The notes below the pieces were generated by a model that was not told where the DNA came from, did no database searches, and worked only from the letters and a program-made list of their open reading frames with translations. From the NCBI GenBank assembly GCA_037042915.1, contig CM073204.1, forward strand, positions 62,001 to 126,000: 64,000 bases of DNA. The letters run 5' to 3'. Shown in pieces: positions 55,501 through 64,000 of the stretch; positions within the stretch are counted from its first letter, which is position 1, and every line of letters begins with the position of its first letter. This stretch comes from Auricularia sp. M13 (lineage: Eukaryota > Basidiomycota > Agaricomycetes > Auriculariales > Auriculariaceae). Both the position numbers and the translations under genes were made by a program.

Positions 55501-58500
55501 ACGACCTTCACGTGTCAAATTCTCGTCCGAATCTTGTCATTCGAAAAGCGCACCAGTGGCACCATGAGTGATTCGGCGATTCGGCGACGTGAAATGGGTC
55601 TGCGGGCGATTTTTGATCTCCCGACGTCAGTTCTGACTCGTTCGGCTGCCCGAAACCACCTTCACGTGTCAAATTCTCGTCCGAATCTTGTCATTCAAAA
55701 AGCGCACCAGTGGCACCTGGCGCAAATCGGAGCTTCGGGCCTGCTCCGGTGTTGAAGAGGCGATTTTTGAGCTCCCGACGACAGTTCTGAGTCGTTCGGC
55801 TGCCCGAAACCACCTTCACGTGTCTAATTCTCCTCCGAATCTTGTCATTCAAAAAGCGCACCAGTGGCACCATGAGTGGTTCGGCGATTCGGCGACGTGA
55901 AATGGGTCTGCGGGCGATTTTTGATCTCCCGACGTCAGTTCTGACTCGTTCGGCTGCCCGAAACCACCTTCTCGTGTCAGATTCTCGTCCGAATCTTGTC
56001 ATTCAAAAAGCGCACCAGTGGCACCTGGCGCAAATCGGAGCTTCGGCCCTGCTCCGGTGTTGAACGGGCGATTTTTGAGCTCCCGACGACAGTTCTGACT
56101 CGTTCGGCTGCCCGAAACCACCTTCTCGTGTCAGATTCTCGTCCGAATCTTGTCATTCAAAAAGCGCACCAGTGGCACCTGGCGCAAATCGGAGCTTCGG
56201 CCCTGCTCCGGTCTTGAACGGGCGATTTTTGAGCTCCCGACGACAGTTCTGAGTCGTTCGGCTGCCCGAAACCACCTTCTCGTGTCAGATTCTCCTCCAA
56301 ATCTTGTCATTCAAAAAGCGCACCAGTGGCACCTGGCGCAAATCGGAGCTTCGGGCCTGCTCCAGTGTTGAACGGGCGATTTTTGAGCTCCCGACGTTAG
56401 TTCTGACTCGTTCGGCTGCCCGAAACCACCTTCTCGTGTCAAATTCTCGTCCGAATCTTGTCATTCAAAAAGCGCACCAGTGGCACCTGGCGCAAATCGG
56501 AGCTTCGGCCCTGCTCCGGTGTTGAACGGGCGATTTTTGAGCTCCTGACGACAGTTCTGACTCGTTCGGCTGCCCGAAACCACCATCTCGTGTCAGATTC
56601 TCCTCCAAATCTTGTCATTCAAACAGCGCACCAGTGGCACCTGGCGCAAATCGGAGCTTCGGCCCTGCTCCGGTGTTGAACGGGCGATTTTTGAGCTCCC
56701 GACATCAGTTCTGACTCGTTCGGCTGCCCGAAACCACCTTCACGTGTCTAATTCTCCTCCGAATCTTGTCATTCAAAAAGCGCACTAGTGGCACCTGGCG
56801 CAAATCGGAGCTTCGGGCCTGCTCCGGTGTTGAACGGGCGATTTTTGAGCTCCCGACGACAGTTCTGAGTCGTTCGGCTGCCCGAAACCACCTTCACATG
56901 TCAGATTCTCCTCCGAATCTTGTCATTCAAAAAGCGCACCAGTGGCACCATGAGTGATTCGGTGATTCGGCGACGTGAAATGGGTCTGCGGGCGATTTTT
57001 GATCTCCCGACATCAGTTCTGACTTGTTCGGCTGCCCGAAACCACCTTCTCGTGTCAAATTCTCCTCCGAATCTTGTCATTCAAAAAGCGCACCAGTGGC
57101 ACCTGGCGCAAATCGGAGCTTCGGCCCTGCTCCGGTGTTGAACGGGCGATTTTTGAGCTCCCGACGTCAGTTCTGACTCGTTCGGCTGCCCGAAACCACC
57201 TTCACGTGTCAAATTCTCCTCCGAATCTTGTCATTCAAAAAGCGCACCAGTGGCACATGGCGCAAATCGGAGCTTCGGGCCTGCTCCGGTCTTGAACGGG
57301 CGATTTTTGAGCTCCCGACGTCAGTTCTGACTCGTTCGGCTGCCCGAAACCACCTTCACGTGTCAAATTCTCCTCCGAATGTTGTCATTCAAAAAGCGCA
57401 CCAGTGGCACCTGGCGCAAATCGGAGCTTCGGCCCTGCTCCGGTGTTGAACGGGCGATTTTTGAGCTCCCGACGTCAGTTCTGACTCGTTCGGCTGCCCG
57501 AAACCACCTTCACGTGTCAAATTCTCCTCCGAATCTTGTCATTCAAAAAGCGCACCAGTGGCACCTGGCGCAAATCGGAGCTTCGGCCCTGCTCCGGTGT
57601 TGAACGGGCGATTTTTGAGCTCCCGACGTCAGTTCTGACTCGTTCGGCTGCCCGAAACCACCTTCACGTGTCAAATTCTCCTCCGAATCTTGTCATTCAA
57701 AAAGCGCACCAGTGGCACCTGGCGCAAATCGGAGCTTCGGCCCTGCTCCGGTGTTGAACGGGCGATTTTTGAGCTCCCGACGTTAGTTCTGAGTCGTTCA
57801 GCTGCCCGAAACCACCTTCACGTGTCAAATTCTCCTCCGAATCTTGTCATTCAAAAAGCGCACCAGTGGCACCATGAGTGATTCGGCGATTCGGCGACGT
57901 GAAATGGGTCTGCGGGCGATTTTTGATCTCCCGACATCAGTTCTGACTTGTTCGGCTGCCCGAAACCACCTTCTCGTGTCAAATTCTCCTCCGAATCTTG
58001 TCATTCAAAAAGCGCACCAGTGGCACCTGGCGCAAATCGGAGCTTCGGCCCTGCTCCGGTGTTGAACGGGCGATTTTTGAGCTCCCGACGTCAGTTCTGA
58101 CTCGTTCGGCTGCCCGAAACCACCTTCACGTGTCAAATTCTCCTCCGAATCTTGTCATTCAAAAAGCGCACCAGTGGCACCATGAGTGATTCGGCGATTC
58201 GGCGACGTGAAATGGGTCTGCGGGCGATTTTTGATCTCCCGACATCAGTTCTGACTTGTTCGGCTGCCCGAAACCACCTTCTCGTGTCAAATTCTCCTCC
58301 GAATCTTGTCATTCAAAAAGCGCACCAGTGGCACCTGGCGCAAATCGGAGCTTCGGCCCTGCTCCGGTGTTGAACGGGCGATTTTTGAGCTCCCGACGTC
58401 AGTTCTGACTCGTTCGGCTGCCCGAAACCACCTTCACGTGTCAAATTCTCCTCCGAATCTTGTCATTCAAAAAGCGCACCAGTGGCACCTGGCGCAAATC

Positions 58501-61500
58501 GGAGCTTCGGCCCTGCTCCGGTGTTGAACGGGCGATTTTTGAGCTCCCGACGTCAGTTCTGACTCGTTTGGCTGCCTGAAACCACCTTCACGTGTCAAAT
58601 TCTCCTCCGAATCTTGTCATTCAAAAAGCGCACCAGTGGCACCTGGCGCAAATCGGAGCTTCGGCCCTGCTCCGGTGTTGAACGGGCGATTTTTGAGCTC
58701 CCGACGTTAGTTCTGAGTCGTTCAGCTGCCCGAAACCACCTTCACGTGTCAAATTCTCCTCCGAATCTTGTCATTCAAAAAGCGCACCAGTGGCACCTGG
58801 CGCAAATCGGAGCTTCGGCCCTGCTCCGGTGTTGAACGGGCGATTTTTGAGCTCCCGACGTCAGTTCTGACTCGTTCGGCTGCCGAAACCACCTTCACGT
58901 GTCAAATTCTCCTCCGAATCTTGTCATTCAAAAAGCGCACCAGTGGCACCTGGCGCAAATCGGAGCTTCGGCCCTGCTCCGGTGTTGAACGGGCGATTTT
59001 TGAGCTCCCGACGTCAGTTCTGACTCGTTCGCTGCCCGAAACCACCTTCACGTGTCAAATTCTCCTCCGAATCTTGTCATTCAAAAAGCGCACCAGTGGC
59101 ACCTGGCGCAAATCGGAGCTTCGGCCCTGCTCCGGTGTTGAACGGGCGATTTTTGAGCTCCCGACGTCAGTTCTGACTCGTTTGGCTGCCCGAAACCACC
59201 TTCACGTGTCAAATTCTCCTCCGAATCTTGTCATTCAAAAAGCGCACCAGTGGCACCATGAGTGATTCGGCGATTCGGCGACGTGAAATGGGTCTGCGGG
59301 CGATTTTTGATCTCCCGACATCAGTTCTGACTTGTTCGGCTGCCCGAAACCACCTTCACGTGTCAAATTCTCCTCCGAATCTTGTCATTCAAAAAGCGCA
59401 CCAGTGGCACCTGGCGCAAATCGGAGCTTCGGCCCTGCTCCGGTGTTGAACGGGCGATTTTTGAGCTCCCGACGTCAGTTCTGACTCGTTCGGCTGCCCG
59501 AAACCACCTTCACGTGTCAAATTCTCCTCCGAATCTTGTCATTCAAAAAGCGCACCAGTGGCACCTGGCGCAAATCGGAGCTTCGGCCCTGCTCCGGTGT
59601 TGAACGGGCGATTTTTGAGCTCCGACGTCAGTTCTGACTCGTTCGGCTGCCGAAACCACCTTCACGTGTCAAATTCTCGTCCGAATCTTGTCATTCAAAA
59701 AGCGCACCAGTGGCACCATGAGTGATTCGGCGATTCGGCGACGTGAAATGGGTCTGCGGGCGATTTTTGATCTCCCGACATCAGTTCTGACTCGTTCGGC
59801 TGCCCGAAACCACCTTCACGTGTCAAATTCTCCTCCGAATCTTGTCATTCAAAAAGCGCACCAGTGGCACCTGGCGCAAATCGGAGCTTCGGCCCTGCTC
59901 CGGTGTTGAACGGGCGATTTTTGAGCTCCCGACGTCAGTTCTGACTCGTTCGGCTGCCCGAAACCACCTTCACGTGTCAAATTCTCCTCCGAATCTTGTC
60001 ATTCAAAAAGCGCACCAGTGGCACCTGGCGCAAATCGGAGCTTCGGCCCTGCTCCGGTGTTGAACGGGCGATTTTTGAGCTCCGACGTTAGTTCTGAGTC
60101 GTTCAGCTGCCCGAAACCACCTTCACGTGTCAAATTCTCCTCCGAATCTTGTCATTCAAAAAGCGCACCAGTGGCACCTGGCGCAAATCGGAGCTTCGGC
60201 CCTGCTCCGGTGTTGAACGGGCAATTTTTGAGCTCCCGACGTCAGTTCTGACTCGTTCGGCTGCCCGAAACCACCTTCTCGTGTCAGATTCTCCTCCAAA
60301 TCTTGTCATTCAAAAAGCGCACCAGTGGCACCTGGCGCAAATCGGAGCTTCGGGCCTGCTCCAGTGTTGAACGGGCGATTTTTGAGCTCCCGACGTTAGT
60401 TCTGACTCGTTCGGCTGCCCGAAACCACCTTCTCGTGTCAAATTCTCGTCCGAATCTTGTCATTCAAAAAGCGCACCAGTGGCACCTGGCGCAAATCGGA
60501 GCTTCGGCCCTGCTCCGGTGTTGAACGGCGATTTTTGAGCTCCTGACGACAGTTCTGACTCGTTCGGCTGCCCGAAACCACCTTCTCGTGTCAGATTCTC
60601 CTCCAAATCTTGTCATTCAAACAGCGCACCAGTGGCACCTGGCGCAAATCGGAGCTTCGGCCCTGCTCCGGTGTTGAACGGGCGATTTTTGAGCTCCTGA
60701 CGACAGTTCTGACTCGTTCGGCTGCCCGAAACCACCATCTCGTGTCAGATTCTCCTCCAAATCTTGTCATTCAAACAGCGCACCAGTGGCACCTGGCGCA
60801 AATCGGAGCTTCGGCCCTGCTCCGGTGTTGAACGGGCGATTTTTGAGCTCCCGACATCAGTTCTGACTCGTTCGGCTGCCCGAAACCACCTTCACGTGTC
60901 TAATTCTCCTCCGAATCTTGTCATTCAAAAAGCGCACTAGTGGCACCTGGCGCAAATCGGAGCTTCGGCCCTGCTCCGGTGTTGAACGGGCGATTTTTGA
61001 GCTCCCGACGTCAGTTCTGAGTCGTTCAGCTGCCCGAAACCACCTTCACGTGTCAAATTCTCCTCCGAATCTTGTCATTCAAAAAGCGCACCAGTGGCAC
61101 CATGAGTCATTCGGCGATTCGGCGACGTGAAATGGGTCTGCGGGCGATTTTTGATCTCCCGACATCAGTTCTGACTTGTTCGGCTGCCCGAAACCACCTT
61201 CACGTGTCAAATTCTCCTCCGAATCTTGTCATTCAAAAAGCGCACCAGTGGCACCTGGCGCAAATCGGAGCTTCGGCCCTGCTCCGGTGTTGAACGGGCG
61301 ATTTTGAGCTCCCGACGTCAGTTCTGAGTCGTTCAGCTGCCCGAAACCACCTTCACGTGTCAAATTCTCCTCCGAATCTTGTCATTCAAAAAGCGCACCA
61401 GTGGCACCTGGCGCAAATCGGAGCTTCGGCCCTGCTCCGGTGTTGAACGGGCGATTTTTGAGCTCCCGACGTCAGTTCTGACTTGTTCGGCTGCCCGAAA

Positions 61501-63409
61501 CCACCTTCTCGTGTCAAATTCTCCTCCGAATCTTGTCATTCAAAAAGCGCACCAGTGGCACCTGGCGCAAATCGGACTTCGGCCCTGCTCCGGTGTTGAA
61601 CGGGCGATTTTTGAGCTCCCGACGTCAGTTCTGAGTCGTTCAGCTGCCCGAAACCACCTTCACGTGTCAAATTCTCCTCCGAATCTTGTCATTCAAAAAG
61701 CGCACCAGTGGCACCTGGCGCAAACCGGAGCTTCGGCCCTGCTCGGGTCTTGAACGGGCGATTTTTGAGCTCCCGACATCAGTTCTGACTTGTTCGGCTG
61801 CCCGAAACCACCTTCTCGTGTCAAATTCTCCTCCGAATCTTGTCATTCAAAAAGCGCACCAGTGGCACCTGGCGCAAATCGGAGCTTCGGCCCTGCTCCG
61901 GTGTTGAACGGGCGATTTTTGAGCTCCCGACGTCAGTTCTGAGTCGTTCAGCTGCCCGAAACCACCTTCACGTGTCAAATTCTCCTCCGAATCTTGTCAT
62001 TCAAAAAGCGCACCAGTGGCACCATGAGTCATTCGGCGATTCGGCGACGTGAAATGGGTCTGCGGGCTATTTTTGATCTCCCGACATCAGTTCTGACTTG
62101 TTCGGCTGCCCGAAACCACCTTCTCGTGTCAAATTCTCCTCCGAATCTTGTCATTCAAAAAGCGCACCAGTGGCACCTGGCGCAAATCGGAGCTTCGGCC
62201 CTGCTCCGGTGTTGAACGGGCGATTTTTGAGCTCCCGACGTCAGTTCTGACTCGTTTGGCTGCCTGAAACCACCTTCACGTGTCAAATTCTCCTCCGAAT
62301 CTTGTCATTCAAAAAGCGCACCAGTGGCACCTGGCGCAAATCGGAGCTTCGGCCCTGCTCCGGTGTTGAACGGGCGATTTTTGAGCTGCCGACGTCAGTT
62401 CTGACTCGTTCGGCTGCCTGAAACCACCTTCACGTGTCAAATTCTCCTCCGAATCTTGTCATTCAAAAAGCGCACCAGTGGCACCATGAGTGATTCTGCG
62501 ATTCGGCGACGTGAAATGGGTCTGCGGGCGATTTTTGAGCTCCTGACGACAGTTCTGACTCGTCCGGCTGCCAGAAACCACCTTCACGTGTCAAATTCTC
62601 CTCCGAATCTTGTCATTCAAAAAGCGCACCAGTGGCACCTGGCGCAAATCGGAGCCTCGGCCCTGCTCCGGTGTTGATCGGGCGATTTTTGAGCTCCCGA
62701 CGTCAGTTCTGACTCGTTTGGCTGCCCGAAACCACCTTCACGTGTCAAATTCTCGTCCGAATCTAGTCATTCAAAAAGCGCACCAGTGGCACCTGGCGCA
62801 AATCGGAGCTTCGGGCCTGCTCCGGTGTTGAACGGGCGATTTTTGAGCTCCCGACGTCAGTTCTGACTCGTTCGGCTGCCCGAAACCACCTTCACGTGTC
62901 AAATTCTCGTCCGAATCTAGTCATTCAAAAAGCGCACCAGTGGCACCTGGCGCAAATCGGAGCTTCGGGCCTGCTCCGGTGTTGAACGGGCGATTTTTGA
63001 GCTCCCGACGTCAGTTCTGACTCGTTCGGCTGCCGAAACCACCTTCACGTGTCAAATTCTCGTCCGAATCTAGTCATTCAAAAAGCGCACCAGTGGCACC
63101 TGGCGCAAATCGGAGCTTCGGGCCTGCTCCGGTGTTGAACGGGCGATTTTTGAGCTCCCGACGACAGTTCTGACTCGTTCGGCTGCCCGAAACCACCTTC
63201 ACGTGTCAAATTCTCGTCCGAATCTTGTCATTCAAAAAGCGCATCAGTGGCACCTGGCGCAAAATCGGAGCTTCGGCCCTGCTCCGGTGTTGAACGGGCG
63301 ATTTTTGAGCTCCCGACGTCAGTTCTGACTCGTTCGGCTGCCCGAAACGACCTTCACGTGTCAAATTCTCATCCGAATCTTGTCATTCAAAAAGCGCACA
63401 AGTGGCACC
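55501..63409 (+). repeat. Satellite, long forward arm (~51 units of 154 bp)
   Basis: Unit joint TTGTCATTCAAAAAGCGCAC recurs at 55534 (with one change), 55688, 55842, 55996 and so on every 154 bp (152-154 with small deletions) to 63380. Two unit types share the same length: type A with CTGGCGCAAATCGGAGCTTC and type B with CATGAGTGATTCGGCGATTC followed by ACGTGAAATGGG. B units begin at about 55534, 55842, 56920, 57844, 58152, 59228, 59688, 61072, 61994 and 62456. Most units carry TTCACGTGTC with a CACGTG core; some have TTCTCGTGTC. Apparent 73-codon frames in each unit are by-products. Confidence 0.95.
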
Positions 63410-63979
63410 AGGATGACCTGCGTCAAGTGGCACTGAGGCCAAGTGGCACTGAGGCGGACTGCTCTGTGTCAGGGAATTCTGGCCCTCCGTCGTCCACCTT
63501 GTTCGAATTGCTGAATCAATGAATCAATTGAAACAGACGGATTCATCAGATTCAACTTGAATCCAGTTGAATCTCTAGATTCTGTCAGATTCTGAATGAT
63601 TAAAAATGATTCAGACTGATTCAGAATGATTCAGACTGATTCAGACCGATTCCAACTGAGTCAGCTGAATCAACAGATTAGGGAAAAGGCCAGCAAATGC
63701 CGGTGAAATTTCAGTGAAAACTTGACATTGTCCAAGCCTTTTCCCGACCCGAAAAGCTTATGAACAGTCAATGAAAATTATAGCTCTTCACAGCATTATC
63801 ATTGCCTATTCCCTGTGTTTTCGGTGTTGGAAAATCTTGTCAGAATAGGACAAAAAGGTAATGCTTTTGATATATATTCCATGGCTATTTGGATCGGGAA
63901 AATTTGGCCTTTTCGACTGTTAATTCCTGGATTTTCATTGTGGGGAAAAGGCATGAATAAGGATTGGTTGCAGGGTGTG
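63410..63979 (-). repeat. Right terminal inverted repeat
   Basis: 570 bp, inverse of 54138-54706, ending GGTTGCAGGGTGTG, followed by the CCA duplication at 63980. Contains the mirrored GAATCA array. Confidence 0.9.
63510..63677. repeat. Subterminal GAATCA repeat array, right
   Basis: Mirror of the array at 54443-54605; nearly the same copies in inverse order, one base different in an AAAATGATTC copy. Confidence 0.75.
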
Positions 63980-63982
63980 CCA
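63980..63982. repeat. Right target-site duplication CCA
   Basis: Directly follows GGGTGTG; matches 54135-54137. Confidence 0.85.
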
Positions 63983-64000
63983 GCTGCTCGCCATCCTGAA

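Larger units (their letters stand above)
54138..63979. mobile_element. 9,842 bp foldback-type non-autonomous DNA element (CACTA/CMC-like ends) filled with satellite
   Basis: Bounded by CACACCCTGCAACC and its inverse GGTTGCAGGGTGTG, flanked by a 3 bp duplication CCA. Structure: ~569 bp terminal inverted repeat, a short satellite arm (about 5 units, reverse), an inversion near 55500, a long satellite arm (about 51 units, forward), and the other terminal repeat. The terminal repeats differ at fewer than ten positions that I could count. Subterminal TGAATCA-type repeats inside each end resemble the transposase-binding arrays of CACTA elements, which also make 3 bp duplications and start CAC; here the start is CACAC, not CACTA. 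No coding capacity was found. It must be mobilised in trans, if at all. Alternative: a foldback family unrelated to CMC. Confidence 0.85.
53184..64000 (+). pseudogene. Monocarboxylate-type (MCH-like) MFS gene split by a 9.8 kb insertion; runs off the window
   Basis: Exon 1 (53184-53595) encodes a cytosolic N-terminus then YPEGGLSAWSVAIGSWCSMM, LGLVNSIGVLQAF, SAEAIGWIFGLYVF and FDARGPRELMFAGS. After a 53 bp intron, exon 2 (from 53649) gives YWHLILTLSILNGIGSSLLF, GAIAHWFDRRRGTASGFAFI and up to SESVTSGRAAFAY: the pattern of fungal monocarboxylate/riboflavin-type transporters (first half plus the start of the second half, about seven to eight helices). At 54137 the element begins. After it, from 63980, the host frame resumes CAG CTG CTC GCC ATC CTG (QLLAIL), continuing the same helix. 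So the gene was whole before a single insertion. The chimeric read-through adds some 30 foreign residues and stops at 54231, so the product is truncated. Confidence 0.85.

Noticed and set aside
54707-63409. CRISPR-like regular repeat spacing
   Set aside because: The repeats are head-to-tail with no unique spacers, the unit is 154 bp, and the host is a eukaryote.
55534-63522. Dozens of overlapping 63-74 codon open frames (for example starting with a TTG at each 154 bp step)
   Set aside because: They start at non-ATG codons, repeat with a period not divisible by three, and simply follow the satellite. No coding role is supported.

Overview
The window looks like nuclear DNA of a filamentous basidiomycete (Agaricomycetes type). 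Coding DNA is GC-rich. Genes carry many 45-60 bp introns with GT-AG ends and CTGAC/CTRAC-like branch sites. The gene content is fungal: SAGA Ada2, 40S uS13/Rps18, Nog1, Fun30-type remodeler, two CK2 catalytic subunits, a Zn2Cys6 factor, M43 secreted proteases and F-box/LRR proteins. I cannot name the species. All identifications come from reading translations and motifs; no search was run.

Layout. 0.4-5.8 kb: head-to-head pair of a Fun30-like SNF2 ATPase (-) and a GLTSCR-domain protein (+). 8.4-11.2 kb: two secreted M43 metalloproteases tail to tail, an inverted duplication that includes the 5' leader. 13.8-15.2 kb: orphan four-exon gene. 15.6-19.4 kb: Nog1 (-) sharing a 92 bp divergent promoter with a type II membrane HtrL/YibB-like protein (+). 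19.7-22.8 kb: orphan gene X (-) and a second HtrL/YibB-like gene (-). 23.4-26.0 kb: aminopeptidase P (-). 27.3-30.3 kb: Zn2Cys6 regulator (-). 33.4-44.6 kb: rps18, an LRR/F-box-like gene, a CK2 alpha (-), ada2, a second CK2 alpha and a membrane-anchored F-box/LRR-like gene (-). 45.7-48.1 kb: X', a near copy of X, followed by the third HtrL/YibB-like gene. 48.6-54.1 kb: an ACS-type MFS transporter, an EgtD-like methyltransferase (-) and a monocarboxylate-type MFS gene.

The striking part is 54.1-64.0 kb. A 9,842 bp element (54138-63979) has split the second MFS gene. It has ~570 bp near-identical terminal inverted repeats starting CACACCC, a perfect 3 bp target duplication (CCA) and subterminal TGAATCA-type repeats. 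Its interior is only a 154 bp satellite: about 5 units in one orientation, then an inversion near 55.5 kb, then about 51 units in the other. The host reading frame resumes exactly after the element (AAFAY / QLLAIL). It encodes no protein and looks like a giant non-autonomous foldback element, perhaps CACTA (CMC)-like. A separate 313 bp MITE with TA target duplication and TCGCAAC heptamers lies in the promoter region just upstream.

The region shows repeated local duplication: protease pair, X/X' pair with a gene-conversion-like identity tract, three HtrL/YibB-like genes, two CK2 genes and the satellite. Housekeeping genes are intact.
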